DNA of 13,307 nucleotides, from positions 1-13,307 of the forward strand of contig JAOZOT010000060.1 of NCBI GenBank assembly GCA_029933115.1, given 5' to 3'. The stretch comes from Anaerolineae bacterium (GTDB lineage Bacteria > Chloroflexota > Anaerolineae > E26-bin7). The translations under genes were made by a program, and so were the position numbers. Every line of letters begins with the position of its first letter. Position 1 is the stretch's first letter. A model generated the notes under the pieces. The model did no database searches. It had not been told where the DNA came from and was given only the letters and a program-made list of their open reading frames with translations. Positions 7,137-13,307 of the stretch are shown piece after piece.

Positions 7137-9053
7137 ATGTGTGGTATCTGCGGGGTAGTCAACGGGCCAAGGGCAAGACTGCCTGTTGATGAAGTGTTGC
7201 TGCGTCAGATGTGCGCTGTATTGCGCCATCGAGGACCAGACGATGAGGGAGTATGGACTGATGGCATAGCCGGGCTAGGACAACGCCGTCTAGCCATTAT
7301 TGACCTTTCTCCCGCTGGACACCAGCCAATGTCCAACGAAACAGGTACTATCTGGATTACCTTTAACGGAGAGATATACAATTTCCCTGAACTAAGAGTA
7401 GAACTGGAAAAAAGAGGACACCGTTTTCATTCTCGAACAGATACTGAGACTATTATCCACCTGTATGAAGACGAGGGAATAAACGCTCTACATCATCTGC
7501 GGGGGATGTTTGCTTTTGCTCTCTGGGATGCAGACCGCCAGCGGCTCCTGTTGGCCCGTGACCGGCTGGGACAAAAACCTCTTTACTATGGCGTATTCAA
7601 CCATCGCCTGTATTTTGCCTCAGAGATCAAGGCCATTATCACCGCACCGGACATACCACGGCAGGTCAACTGGCAGGCCATAGATTACTATCTCACTTAC
7701 CACTATATACCCGGGGCTCTCACCGCCTTTGAAGGCATTTACAAACTATTACCAGCGCATTATTTGCTCTGGGAAGACGGAGAGCTGACCCTTGGGCAAT
7801 ATTGGGAACTTTCATTCACGCCTAAGCTCTCTTTGGGTGAATTAGAGGCCAAAGAGCAATTGCTGGCCCTGTTACAAGAGGCTGTTCAGATAAGACTAAT
7901 AAGCGATGTGCCCCTAGGAGCTTTCCTGAGCGGCGGTGTGGACTCCAGCACCGTGGTGGCACTGATGAGTCAGACTAGCAGTCATGTCCGTACCTTCTCC
8001 ATTGGCTTCCACGAGATAGGGGTAAGCGAGCTTCCTTATGCCCGTCAGGTCGCTGAGCGCTTTGGCACCGAACATCAAGAGTTTATTGTAGAAGCCAAAG
8101 CTCTGGAAATATTACCCTACCTGATATGGCATTACGATGAACCTTTCGCCGACGCTTCCGCTATCCCCACCTACTACGTCTCACAAATGACCAGGCAAGC
8201 TGTTACCGTGGCCCTCAGCGGGGATGGAGGTGATGAATGTTTCGGTGGCTACCAACGGTATCATCCCCGCTATCATAGTTCTCCTTTTGACTGGATCCCG
8301 TTGTCCATTCGTCGTCCGCTATTAACTGGCATTAGCCATCTCTTTCCCAACCACATGAACCAACGCCATCTGACCTGGCGTCTCCGACACCACTTACAGG
8401 CCGCGGCCACCTTCCCTCTTGGCTGGTATATGCGCAGTGTGCGCCTATTTTCCACCGACCAAAAATCTCTCCTCTATAGTGAGATTATGAAAAAACGTGC
8501 TAAGGGAGTGGAGGCGGAGGCATGGTACAGGGAGATCTACTACAATGGGGCCAATTCACTGCCATCTATCGAGCGAGCAATGCGATCCGATCTTCTTACC
8601 TATCTTCCTGATGCAATGCTGGTGAAAGTGGATGTGGCTAGCATGGCTCATTCGTTAGAAGTGCGCTCCCCTTTCCTAGATCATAAAGTGGTGGAGTTTG
8701 CTGCCCGCTTGCCGTTGGCATACAAGGTGCGGGGTGGTACTGGAAAATATTTGCTGAAAAAGGCGATGGAACGCTACCTGCCACCGGAAATCCTTTACCG
8801 GCGTAAAAAGGGGTTTAGTATCCCTCTGGCCCGCTGGTTGCGGGAAGACATGCGCCGTTTTGCCGAAGAAGTATTGTTTAGTGGAGAGACCCTGCCTTAT
8901 TTTGAGCCAGAATCTGTACACGCTATGTTCGTCGCCCATATGGAGGGGAAAGGAAATTACGCTGCTCATCTTTGGGCGATAATCAATCTGTACCTCTGGC
9001 ACCATATGTTTATCAGTAGAAGCATCTCTCCACCAAGAGACACGTCCAGATGA
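7137..9053 (+). CDS. asnB: AsnB-type glutamine-dependent amidotransferase (first copy)
   Basis: This 638-residue two-domain enzyme belongs to the asparagine synthetase B family. Once Met is removed, Cys2 (MCGICG) is the N-terminal nucleophile of a class II glutaminase domain. Supporting residues are Arg51 in RLAIIDL, Asn77-Gly78-Glu79 in FNGEIYN and Asp102 in TDTE, all present. The synthetase domain has the ATP-pyrophosphatase P-loop SGGVDSS (265-271) and SGDGGDE (361-367), then a conserved region with SLEVRSPFLDHKVVEFAARL. The domain would use glutamine ammonia to amidate an AMP-activated carboxylate. Free asparagine synthesis is possible. In glycan loci, relatives such as WbpS amidate uronic acids, so a sugar carboxamide is the better guess (inference). 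The gene abuts the upstream GT4 gene and overlaps the following GT by 4 nt (ATGA). A second, homologous copy lies at 10228. Its first part is GC-poorer (26/60 at 7441-7500) than the GT4 genes. Confidence 0.93.
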   Translation: MCGICGVVNGPRARLPVDEVLLRQMCAVLRHRGPDDEGVWTDGIAGLGQRRLAIIDLSPAGHQPMSNETGTIWITFNGEIYNFPELRVELEKRGHRFHSRTDTETIIHLYEDEGINALHHLRGMFAFALWDADRQRLLLARDRLGQKPLYYGVFNHRLYFASEIKAIITAPDIPRQVNWQAIDYYLTYHYIPGALTAFEGIYKLLPAHYLLWEDGELTLGQYWELSFTPKLSLGELEAKEQLLALLQEAVQIRLISDVPLGAFLSGGVDSSTVVALMSQTSSHVRTFSIGFHEIGVSELPYARQVAERFGTEHQEFIVEAKALEILPYLIWHYDEPFADASAIPTYYVSQMTRQAVTVALSGDGGDECFGGYQRYHPRYHSSPFDWIPLSIRRPLLTGISHLFPNHMNQRHLTWRLRHHLQAAATFPLGWYMRSVRLFSTDQKSLLYSEIMKKRAKGVEAEAWYREIYYNGANSLPSIERAMRSDLLTYLPDAMLVKVDVASMAHSLEVRSPFLDHKVVEFAARLPLAYKVRGGTGKYLLKKAMERYLPPEILYRRKKGFSIPLARWLREDMRRFAEEVLFSGETLPYFEPESVHAMFVAHMEGKGNYAAHLWAIINLYLWHHMFISRSISPPRDTSR

Positions 9054-10225
9054 ACAAACCAGACATCCTCTGCTTCTCCTCCTCCGACTGGCACGGCGTG
9101 TGGGGTAGCCGTCAGCAGGTGATGCTCCGCTTTGCCCGACGAGGATACCGGGTGCTGTTCGTGGAACGACAGGCGGGGTTGGAGCATCTGTGGCGTTACC
9201 CAGACATGCGCCAGCGCAAGATGCGCCGCTGGAGAGAAGGCTTGCGTCAGGTGCAGGAGAACCTGTGGATCGTCAGCCTGCCCCCGCTGTTACCAGGACG
9301 ATACTACTCGATAACTATCAACCGCATCAACCAGTGGCTGACAACTCGTTGGTCAAGGCCCTACCTGCGTAAACTGGAGCTCACCGCACCTATCCTCTGG
9401 CTTTATAACCCGGAGCAAGGCCCTCTGATCGGCCACTTCAACGAGCGGTTGAGCGTCTATCATTGCATTGATGAGTTCGCTGCCAACACCCAAGGCCGCA
9501 AGCGGCGCATCATCACCGCTCTGGAACAGGAAACCCTCCGCCAGGCGGACATTGTTTTCGCCAACTCCTTGCTTATTTATGAGAACAAACGCCCCTTCAA
9601 CCCCCATACCTACCGCATCCCCAGCGGGGCTGATGTGGAGCACTTCGCCAGGGCTCTAGACCCAGCCACGCCGGTGCATCCTGCCATCGCTCGCTTGCCG
9701 CAGCCTCGCATTGGATACATTGGTCATATCAACGAGCGGCTGGACTATAAAGTTTTGGAGTACCTGGCCTGCCAACGACCTGATTGGTCGCTGGTCTTTG
9801 TCGGTGACACTTATCCCTGGACGATGGATGCTCACCTGCTACGCCAACTGCGAGCATTTCCTAACGTTCACTTTTTAGGCAGATACCCATTCTCTGAAAT
9901 ACCCACTCTAGTAAAGGGAATGGATATTTGCCTGCTTCCTTATGTGGATGACGAGCGCGGTCGCTACCGCAGCCCGCTCAAGCTCTACGAATACTTGGCC
10001 GCCGGCAAACCTGTTGTTAGCACCGACCACACGGAAGCGCGGGAACTGGGCGAAGTGGTCTACTTGGCCTCTACGCCAGAAACTTTCCTCAAGCGCGTTG
10101 CTCAAGCACTCGATCAAGATAGCCGAGAACGCCAGCGACAACGGGTTGCCGTCGCTCAACGGCACTCCTGGGAACGCCGTGTAGATGGCATGGAAAGAAT
10201 CATCCGTGAAGCTCTGGAGTCATAG
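9050..10225 (+). CDS. TuaH-like GT-B glycosyltransferase
   Basis: This is a 391-residue predicted cytoplasmic glycosyltransferase. The opening DILCFSSSDWHGVWGSRQQV and the central SVYHCIDEFAAN (an acidic motif after two hydrophobic residues) match the TuaH-like branch of GT-B enzymes, named for a teichuronic acid biosynthesis protein. The donor domain runs from RIGYIGHINERLDYKVLEYL through SLVFVGDTYPW and VHFLGRYPFSEIPTLVKGMD to the sugar-nucleotide site PLKLYEYLAAGKPVVSTDH. It differs from the GT4 genes here in lacking a classic EX7E motif; the motif is replaced by the SPLKLYEYLAAG form normal for this branch. The ATG overlaps the first AsnB stop, with only a weak purine stretch upstream, so translation is probably coupled. 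Two nucleotides separate its TAG from the second AsnB gene. Lying between two amidotransferase genes, it may transfer the sugar they modify; this is inference. Confidence 0.82.
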   Translation: MNKPDILCFSSSDWHGVWGSRQQVMLRFARRGYRVLFVERQAGLEHLWRYPDMRQRKMRRWREGLRQVQENLWIVSLPPLLPGRYYSITINRINQWLTTRWSRPYLRKLELTAPILWLYNPEQGPLIGHFNERLSVYHCIDEFAANTQGRKRRIITALEQETLRQADIVFANSLLIYENKRPFNPHTYRIPSGADVEHFARALDPATPVHPAIARLPQPRIGYIGHINERLDYKVLEYLACQRPDWSLVFVGDTYPWTMDAHLLRQLRAFPNVHFLGRYPFSEIPTLVKGMDICLLPYVDDERGRYRSPLKLYEYLAAGKPVVSTDHTEARELGEVVYLASTPETFLKRVAQALDQDSRERQRQRVAVAQRHSWERRVDGMERIIREALES

Positions 10226-10227
10226 CC

Positions 10228-12156
10228 ATGTGCGGCATCACCGGTAAACTTTACTTCGATTGCGCCCATCCTGTGGATGCAAAGCTCATCCGTCAGATGA
10301 ATAGCATCCTGCGTCACCGTGGTCCCGACGACGAAGGCATTTGGACGAATGGCCCCATCGGCCTGGGGCACTGTCGCCTAGCTATTATTGACCTCTCTCC
10401 CACAGGCCATCAACCGATGTGTAACGAGGACGGTTCCATTTGGATCACCTTTAATGGTGAAATCTACAACCACCTGGACTTGCGAGCCGACTTGGAACGG
10501 CGTGGACATCATTACCGAGGTACATCCGACACCGAGACCATTATCCACCTCTACGAAGAATATGGGCGTGACTGTGTCAAGCGTCTACGCGGTATGTTCG
10601 CCTTCGCCCTCTGGGATAGCCAGCAATGGTGTCTACTCCTGGCCCGCGACCGCTTTGGACAAAAGCCGCTACTCTATGCCGAGACTGCCGAGGGGTTGAC
10701 TTTTGCCTCTGAATTCAAAGCCCTTCTGCAAGACCCGGCCGTTTCTCGCGAGATTAACGAGATAGCACTGCACCACTACCTGACCTACGGCTACGTCCCA
10801 GCGCCATTGACCGCCTTTCGCCAGATTCGCAAACTACCCCCGGCTAGCATACTCTTTTGGAAAGATGGGCACATCTCCATCGAACGCTACTGGACATTGC
10901 GCTATACCCCCAAATTGGAGCTCGGCGAAGAGGAGCTCGCTGAGCGGCTTCTGACTCTCTTGCGCGAAGCAACCCGTATGCGGCTGATGAGCGAAGTGCC
11001 TTTGGGAGCCTTCCTCAGCGGTGGAATTGACTCCAGCGCCATCGTTGCTTTGATGGCCGAAGTGATGGACGAGCCAGTCAAGACCTTCTCCATCGGCTTT
11101 GATAACCAATCATTCAACGAGCTACACTATGCCCGTCAAGTCGCTGAGCGGTACGCCACCGACCATCACGAATTTATCGTTACTCCCGATGCACTAGCTG
11201 TATTACCTGAATTAGTCTGGGCTTACGGTGAACCTTACGCCGACTCCTCTGCCCTACCCGCTTATTACGTGGCTAAAATGACCCGCCCATACGTGACCGT
11301 GGCCTTAAATGGTGACGGCGGCGATGAGGCTTTTGCTGGCTATGATCGCTATCTGGCTGTCAAGCTGGCAGCATACTATGAACGGCTTCCCCTTTGGTTA
11401 CGCCAGAAACTGGTAGCTCCATTGGCACGTCGCTTGCCCGAGGCTACCAGTCGCAAAGCCATCCTGCGTCGCTTCAAACATTTTGTCTTGGCGACCAACG
11501 CCTCTCCGGTGCGTCGCTACGCCCGTTGGCTCACGCTGATGAGCAACGAGGATAAATGTAATTTGTACACTCCCGAATGGCGTGCGCGGATGGCGGAATT
11601 GGATTCTCTGGAGCTTCTAGAGCAGGCCTTCTCGCTGGCCGACAGCACCGATTTTCTCAGCCGTATCTTGTCCGCCGATGTTCATACCTATCTCCCAGAT
11701 GACTTGCTAGTCAAGATGGACATTGCTACCATGATCCACTCTCTGGAAACTCGATCTCCCTTCCTAGACCATCGCTTGGCCGAATTTGCAGCCCGTTTGC
11801 CTTCCCACTACAAACTGCGTGGGCGGACGGGTAAGTATATTCTCAGACATGCTCTGCGGAGTCATCTTCCCGATTCGATTTTACATCGAGATAAGCAAGG
11901 CTTCGCCGTTCCCATTGGACATTGGTTCCGATATGACCTGCGCCAGGTCGTCTATGATGTACTCCTTGATCCCAAGACACTGGCTCGTGGAATCCTAGAT
12001 GGAGAGAAGATGCGAACTTTGCTCGACGAGCACGTGTCTGGCCGAGTTAATCACCGTCACAGAATCTGGGAGTTGTTGATGTTGGAACTATGGTTCCGCA
12101 CCTACATAGACCGTCCACGCGCTGCGTTGGCCGGCCCGGCGAAAGGGATTTTGTAA
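10228..12156 (+). CDS. asnB: AsnB-type glutamine-dependent amidotransferase (second copy)
   Basis: This 642-residue paralogue of the AsnB protein at 7137 shares long blocks with it, such as RHRGPDDEG, LAIIDLSP, WITFNGEIYN, DTETIIHLYE and LRGMFAFALWD. The glutaminase residues are intact: Cys2 (MCGITG), Arg50, Asn76-Gly77-Glu78 and Asp101. The synthetase P-loop SGGIDSS is at 264-270. In the second motif residue 361 is Asn (NGDGGDE) where the first copy has Ser. The middle region (about 375-460) and the C-terminus are the most divergent, the places where acceptor specificity would change, so the two probably act on different substrates or in sequence (inference). GGAG at 10216-10219 is the ribosome binding site, 8 nt before the ATG. 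It is the last gene before a gap holding a terminator candidate, so it likely ends the operon. GC content is higher than in the first copy. Confidence 0.93.
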   Translation: MCGITGKLYFDCAHPVDAKLIRQMNSILRHRGPDDEGIWTNGPIGLGHCRLAIIDLSPTGHQPMCNEDGSIWITFNGEIYNHLDLRADLERRGHHYRGTSDTETIIHLYEEYGRDCVKRLRGMFAFALWDSQQWCLLLARDRFGQKPLLYAETAEGLTFASEFKALLQDPAVSREINEIALHHYLTYGYVPAPLTAFRQIRKLPPASILFWKDGHISIERYWTLRYTPKLELGEEELAERLLTLLREATRMRLMSEVPLGAFLSGGIDSSAIVALMAEVMDEPVKTFSIGFDNQSFNELHYARQVAERYATDHHEFIVTPDALAVLPELVWAYGEPYADSSALPAYYVAKMTRPYVTVALNGDGGDEAFAGYDRYLAVKLAAYYERLPLWLRQKLVAPLARRLPEATSRKAILRRFKHFVLATNASPVRRYARWLTLMSNEDKCNLYTPEWRARMAELDSLELLEQAFSLADSTDFLSRILSADVHTYLPDDLLVKMDIATMIHSLETRSPFLDHRLAEFAARLPSHYKLRGRTGKYILRHALRSHLPDSILHRDKQGFAVPIGHWFRYDLRQVVYDVLLDPKTLARGILDGEKMRTLLDEHVSGRVNHRHRIWELLMLELWFRTYIDRPRAALAGPAKGIL

Positions 12157-12237
12157 GATTTGCCAAACCACTCCATACTTAACACTAAATCGGATATTGA
12201 CTACGCTCATAAAGCCTTGGCTTGCCGTTTGCAGAAC

Positions 12238-12270
12238 CGACGGCGGTTTGACTCCCGCCGTTGTTATTAT
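12238..12270 (+). terminator. Candidate intrinsic terminator after second AsnB gene
   Basis: The sequence forms a hairpin with stem 12238-12246 pairing with 12255-12263: six G-C pairs from CGGCGG/CCGCCG, then A-T, one G-T wobble and an outer C-G. The 8-nt loop is TTTGACTC. A T-rich but interrupted tract, TTGTTATTAT, follows and partly overlaps the 3' arm. It lies 82 nt after the asnB stop and is the only such structure I found in the gap. The broken T-tract makes its strength uncertain. Confidence 0.5.
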
Positions 12271-12275
12271 ATATT
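12248..12275 (+). promoter_or_regulatory. Candidate sigma70-type promoter for the last GT4 gene
   Basis: TTGACT at 12248-12253 matches the -35 consensus at 5 of 6 bases. TATATT at 12270-12275 matches the -10 consensus at 5 of 6, after a 16-nt spacer. Transcription would begin near 12282, about 20 nt before the GTG at 12301. The -35 box lies in the loop of the hairpin described above, so the two elements overlap. Whether this organism uses these boxes is unknown. Confidence 0.45.
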
Positions 12276-12300
12276 GCAAAACAGCACCAAAGCAGAAGGA

Positions 12301-13307
12301 GTGGAGACCATCCAAGTCCTCCACCTTATCACCGAATTGAATATCGGCGGTGCACAGAAATCTCTGGCCCGTCTCCTGGCCCACCTGGACCAGACGCGCT
12401 TTGCGCCCACCGTCGCCTGTCTCTATAACGGCGACGGGAGCGTGGCCGACGAGATCCGCGCCCTGGGCATCCCCGTCACCGAACTGGGCATGACCGCCCG
12501 GTGGCGGCTCGACGCTTTCTGCCGGCTCTACCGTCTGCTGCGCCGGGAACGCCCGATCATCCTGCACACCTGGATGTTTCACGCCAACCTCCCCGGTCGC
12601 GTGCTGGGCTGCCTGGCAGGTGTGCCCATAGTCATCAGCAGCGAGCGAACCATGGGGCAGGAAGGCCTCGTGCGCCGCCAGCTCAATCGGCTCACCGCTC
12701 CCCTCGCCGACCAGGTGGTCTGCGTCTCGCAGCGGGTAGCTGATTTCGCTGCTACAGTCATAGGTATCCCCTCGCAGAAACTGCTCGTCATTCCTAACGG
12801 CATTCGTCTAGAGGACTTTCAGCCTGGGAACAAAGCCGAGGTGCGAGCGACCATGGGAATTTCATTGACCGCAGCGGTCATCGGCACCGTGGGACGGCTC
12901 AGGCCGGTGAAAGGGGGGCAATACTTGATAAAAGCTTTCGCTCAGCTTATCCCTGGCTACCCGGAGGCGCTCCTGCTTGTAGTCGGCGATGGGCCGCAGA
13001 GGGCGCGATTAGAGTCGCTGGCCCAGCAGCTTGGGATAGCAAGGCGAGTGCGTTTTCTGGGCAATCGCTCCGATGTGCCGCGTCTGCTCCAGGCGATGGA
13101 CATTTTTGCTTTGCCTTCCGAGTGGGAGGGAATGCCCAACGCCGTACTGGAGGCCATGGCCGCCGGTCTGCCCGTCGTCGCCACCGCCGTCGGTGGCACG
13201 CCGGAGGTGGTGGTGGATGGTGTCACCGGGCTGCTCGTCCCGCCGCGCGACCCCGAGGCTCTGGCCTTGGCCATCGTTCACCTATTGCAGGATCGCGACC
13301 TGCGGCG
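12301..13307 (+). CDS. GT4-family glycosyltransferase, 3' end outside window
   Basis: At least 335 codons of a GT-B glycosyltransferase are visible, and the frame runs off the right edge without a stop. The N-terminus reads VLHLITELNIGGAQKSLARL, the classic GGAQ acceptor-domain loop, with a ILHTWMFHANLPGRVLG helix region and a VISSERTMG segment near residues 115-123. The donor domain has GTVGRLRPVKGGQYLIKAF and LLVVGDGPQRARLE. An EX7E motif (Glu276 and Glu284 in WEGMPNAVLEAM) is followed by GLPVVATAVGGTPEVVVDG, so all core parts are present and the missing end is short. It is the most GC-rich gene here (42/60 at 12421-12480). The GTG start is chosen from the family N-terminus, but AGAAGGA touches it with no spacer, and the frame is open back to the asnB stop at 12156. 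Its separation by a 144-nt gap with terminator and promoter signals suggests its own transcription unit. Confidence 0.85.
   Translation, partial: METIQVLHLITELNIGGAQKSLARLLAHLDQTRFAPTVACLYNGDGSVADEIRALGIPVTELGMTARWRLDAFCRLYRLLRRERPIILHTWMFHANLPGRVLGCLAGVPIVISSERTMGQEGLVRRQLNRLTAPLADQVVCVSQRVADFAATVIGIPSQKLLVIPNGIRLEDFQPGNKAEVRATMGISLTAAVIGTVGRLRPVKGGQYLIKAFAQLIPGYPEALLLVVGDGPQRARLESLAQQLGIARRVRFLGNRSDVPRLLQAMDIFALPSEWEGMPNAVLEAMAAGLPVVATAVGGTPEVVVDGVTGLLVPPRDPEALALAIVHLLQDRDLR

Larger units (their letters stand above)
737..12156 (+). other. Probable single operon of eight coupled genes
   Basis: Junctions are ATGA at 737 (with the upstream fragment), ATGA at 2596, GTGA at 3717, a 10-nt gap before 5278, ATGA at 5967, direct abutment TAG-ATG at 7137, ATGA at 9050 and a 2-nt gap before 10228. 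There is no room for internal terminators between genes, and the first terminator candidate comes after 12156. The operon's own promoter lies left of the window. Confidence 0.8.
12157..12300 (+). other. 144-bp gap between the operon and the last GT4 gene
   Basis: This is the only intergenic stretch of any size. Its right half holds the hairpin and promoter candidates described separately; in the left half (12157-12237) I see no structure. It has no stop codon in the frame shared by both flanking genes, but its conceptual peptide resembles no GT4 N-terminus. No tRNA or small RNA gene is evident. Confidence 0.6.

Noticed and set aside
12235..12265. tRNA T-arm-like sequence (GGTTTGACTCCCGCC)
   Set aside because: The loop resembles the GTTCGANTC consensus, but with a 7-nt loop the stem does not pair properly and no acceptor, D or anticodon arm is present upstream.
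12088..12582. 164-codon minus-strand open frame spanning the gap before the last GT4 gene
   Set aside because: It runs antisense across the ends of two clear genes, and its product shows no recognisable motif or ribosome binding site.

Overview
The window is a stretch of a bacterial surface-polysaccharide or glycoconjugate biosynthesis locus. All eight complete genes and both edge fragments read on the + strand. They encode glycosyltransferases (GTs), a MurJ/Wzx-type flippase, a SAM methyltransferase and two AsnB-type glutamine amidotransferases. No rRNA, tRNA, CRISPR array, transposase or phage gene is visible. Most genes are fairly GC-rich, with Shine-Dalgarno sites, ATG/GTG starts and GT-B folds. 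Chloroflexota or a similar environmental bacterium is possible, but this is a weak impression and nothing here fixes the taxon.

Layout: (1) positions 1-740 hold the C-terminal end of a membrane-embedded GT-C glycosyltransferase, apparently broken by a one-base frameshift in an A-run at 42-46. (2) 737-3720 holds two soluble GT-B transferases, one CDP-glycerol-transferase/polysialyltransferase-like and one GT4. (3) 3717-5267 is a 14-helix MurJ/MviN-like flippase. Its 3' third changes abruptly to AT-rich composition, and this continues through (4) a SAM methyltransferase with a CxxC/His knuckle (5278-5970). (5) 5967-7136 is a second GT4 enzyme. (6) 7137-12156 carries two AsnB-like amidotransferases flanking a TuaH-like GT. 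(7) A 144-bp gap holds a hairpin terminator candidate that overlaps a promoter candidate. (8) A further GT4 gene begins at about 12301 and runs off the right edge.

From 737 to 12156 the genes overlap by 4 nt, abut, or are at most 10 nt apart, so they very probably form one translationally coupled operon. A plausible working model is that the cytoplasmic GTs build a lipid-linked oligosaccharide, the methyltransferase and the AsnB enzymes modify sugars (the latter probably forming carboxamides on uronic acids or another acidic group), and the MurJ-like protein flips the product across the membrane. Priming transferase, polymerase and ligase genes are not in the window. The most notable points are the paired AsnB paralogues bracketing a GT, the composition break inside the flippase gene, the left-edge frameshift, and the overlapping terminator and promoter signals at 12238-12275.
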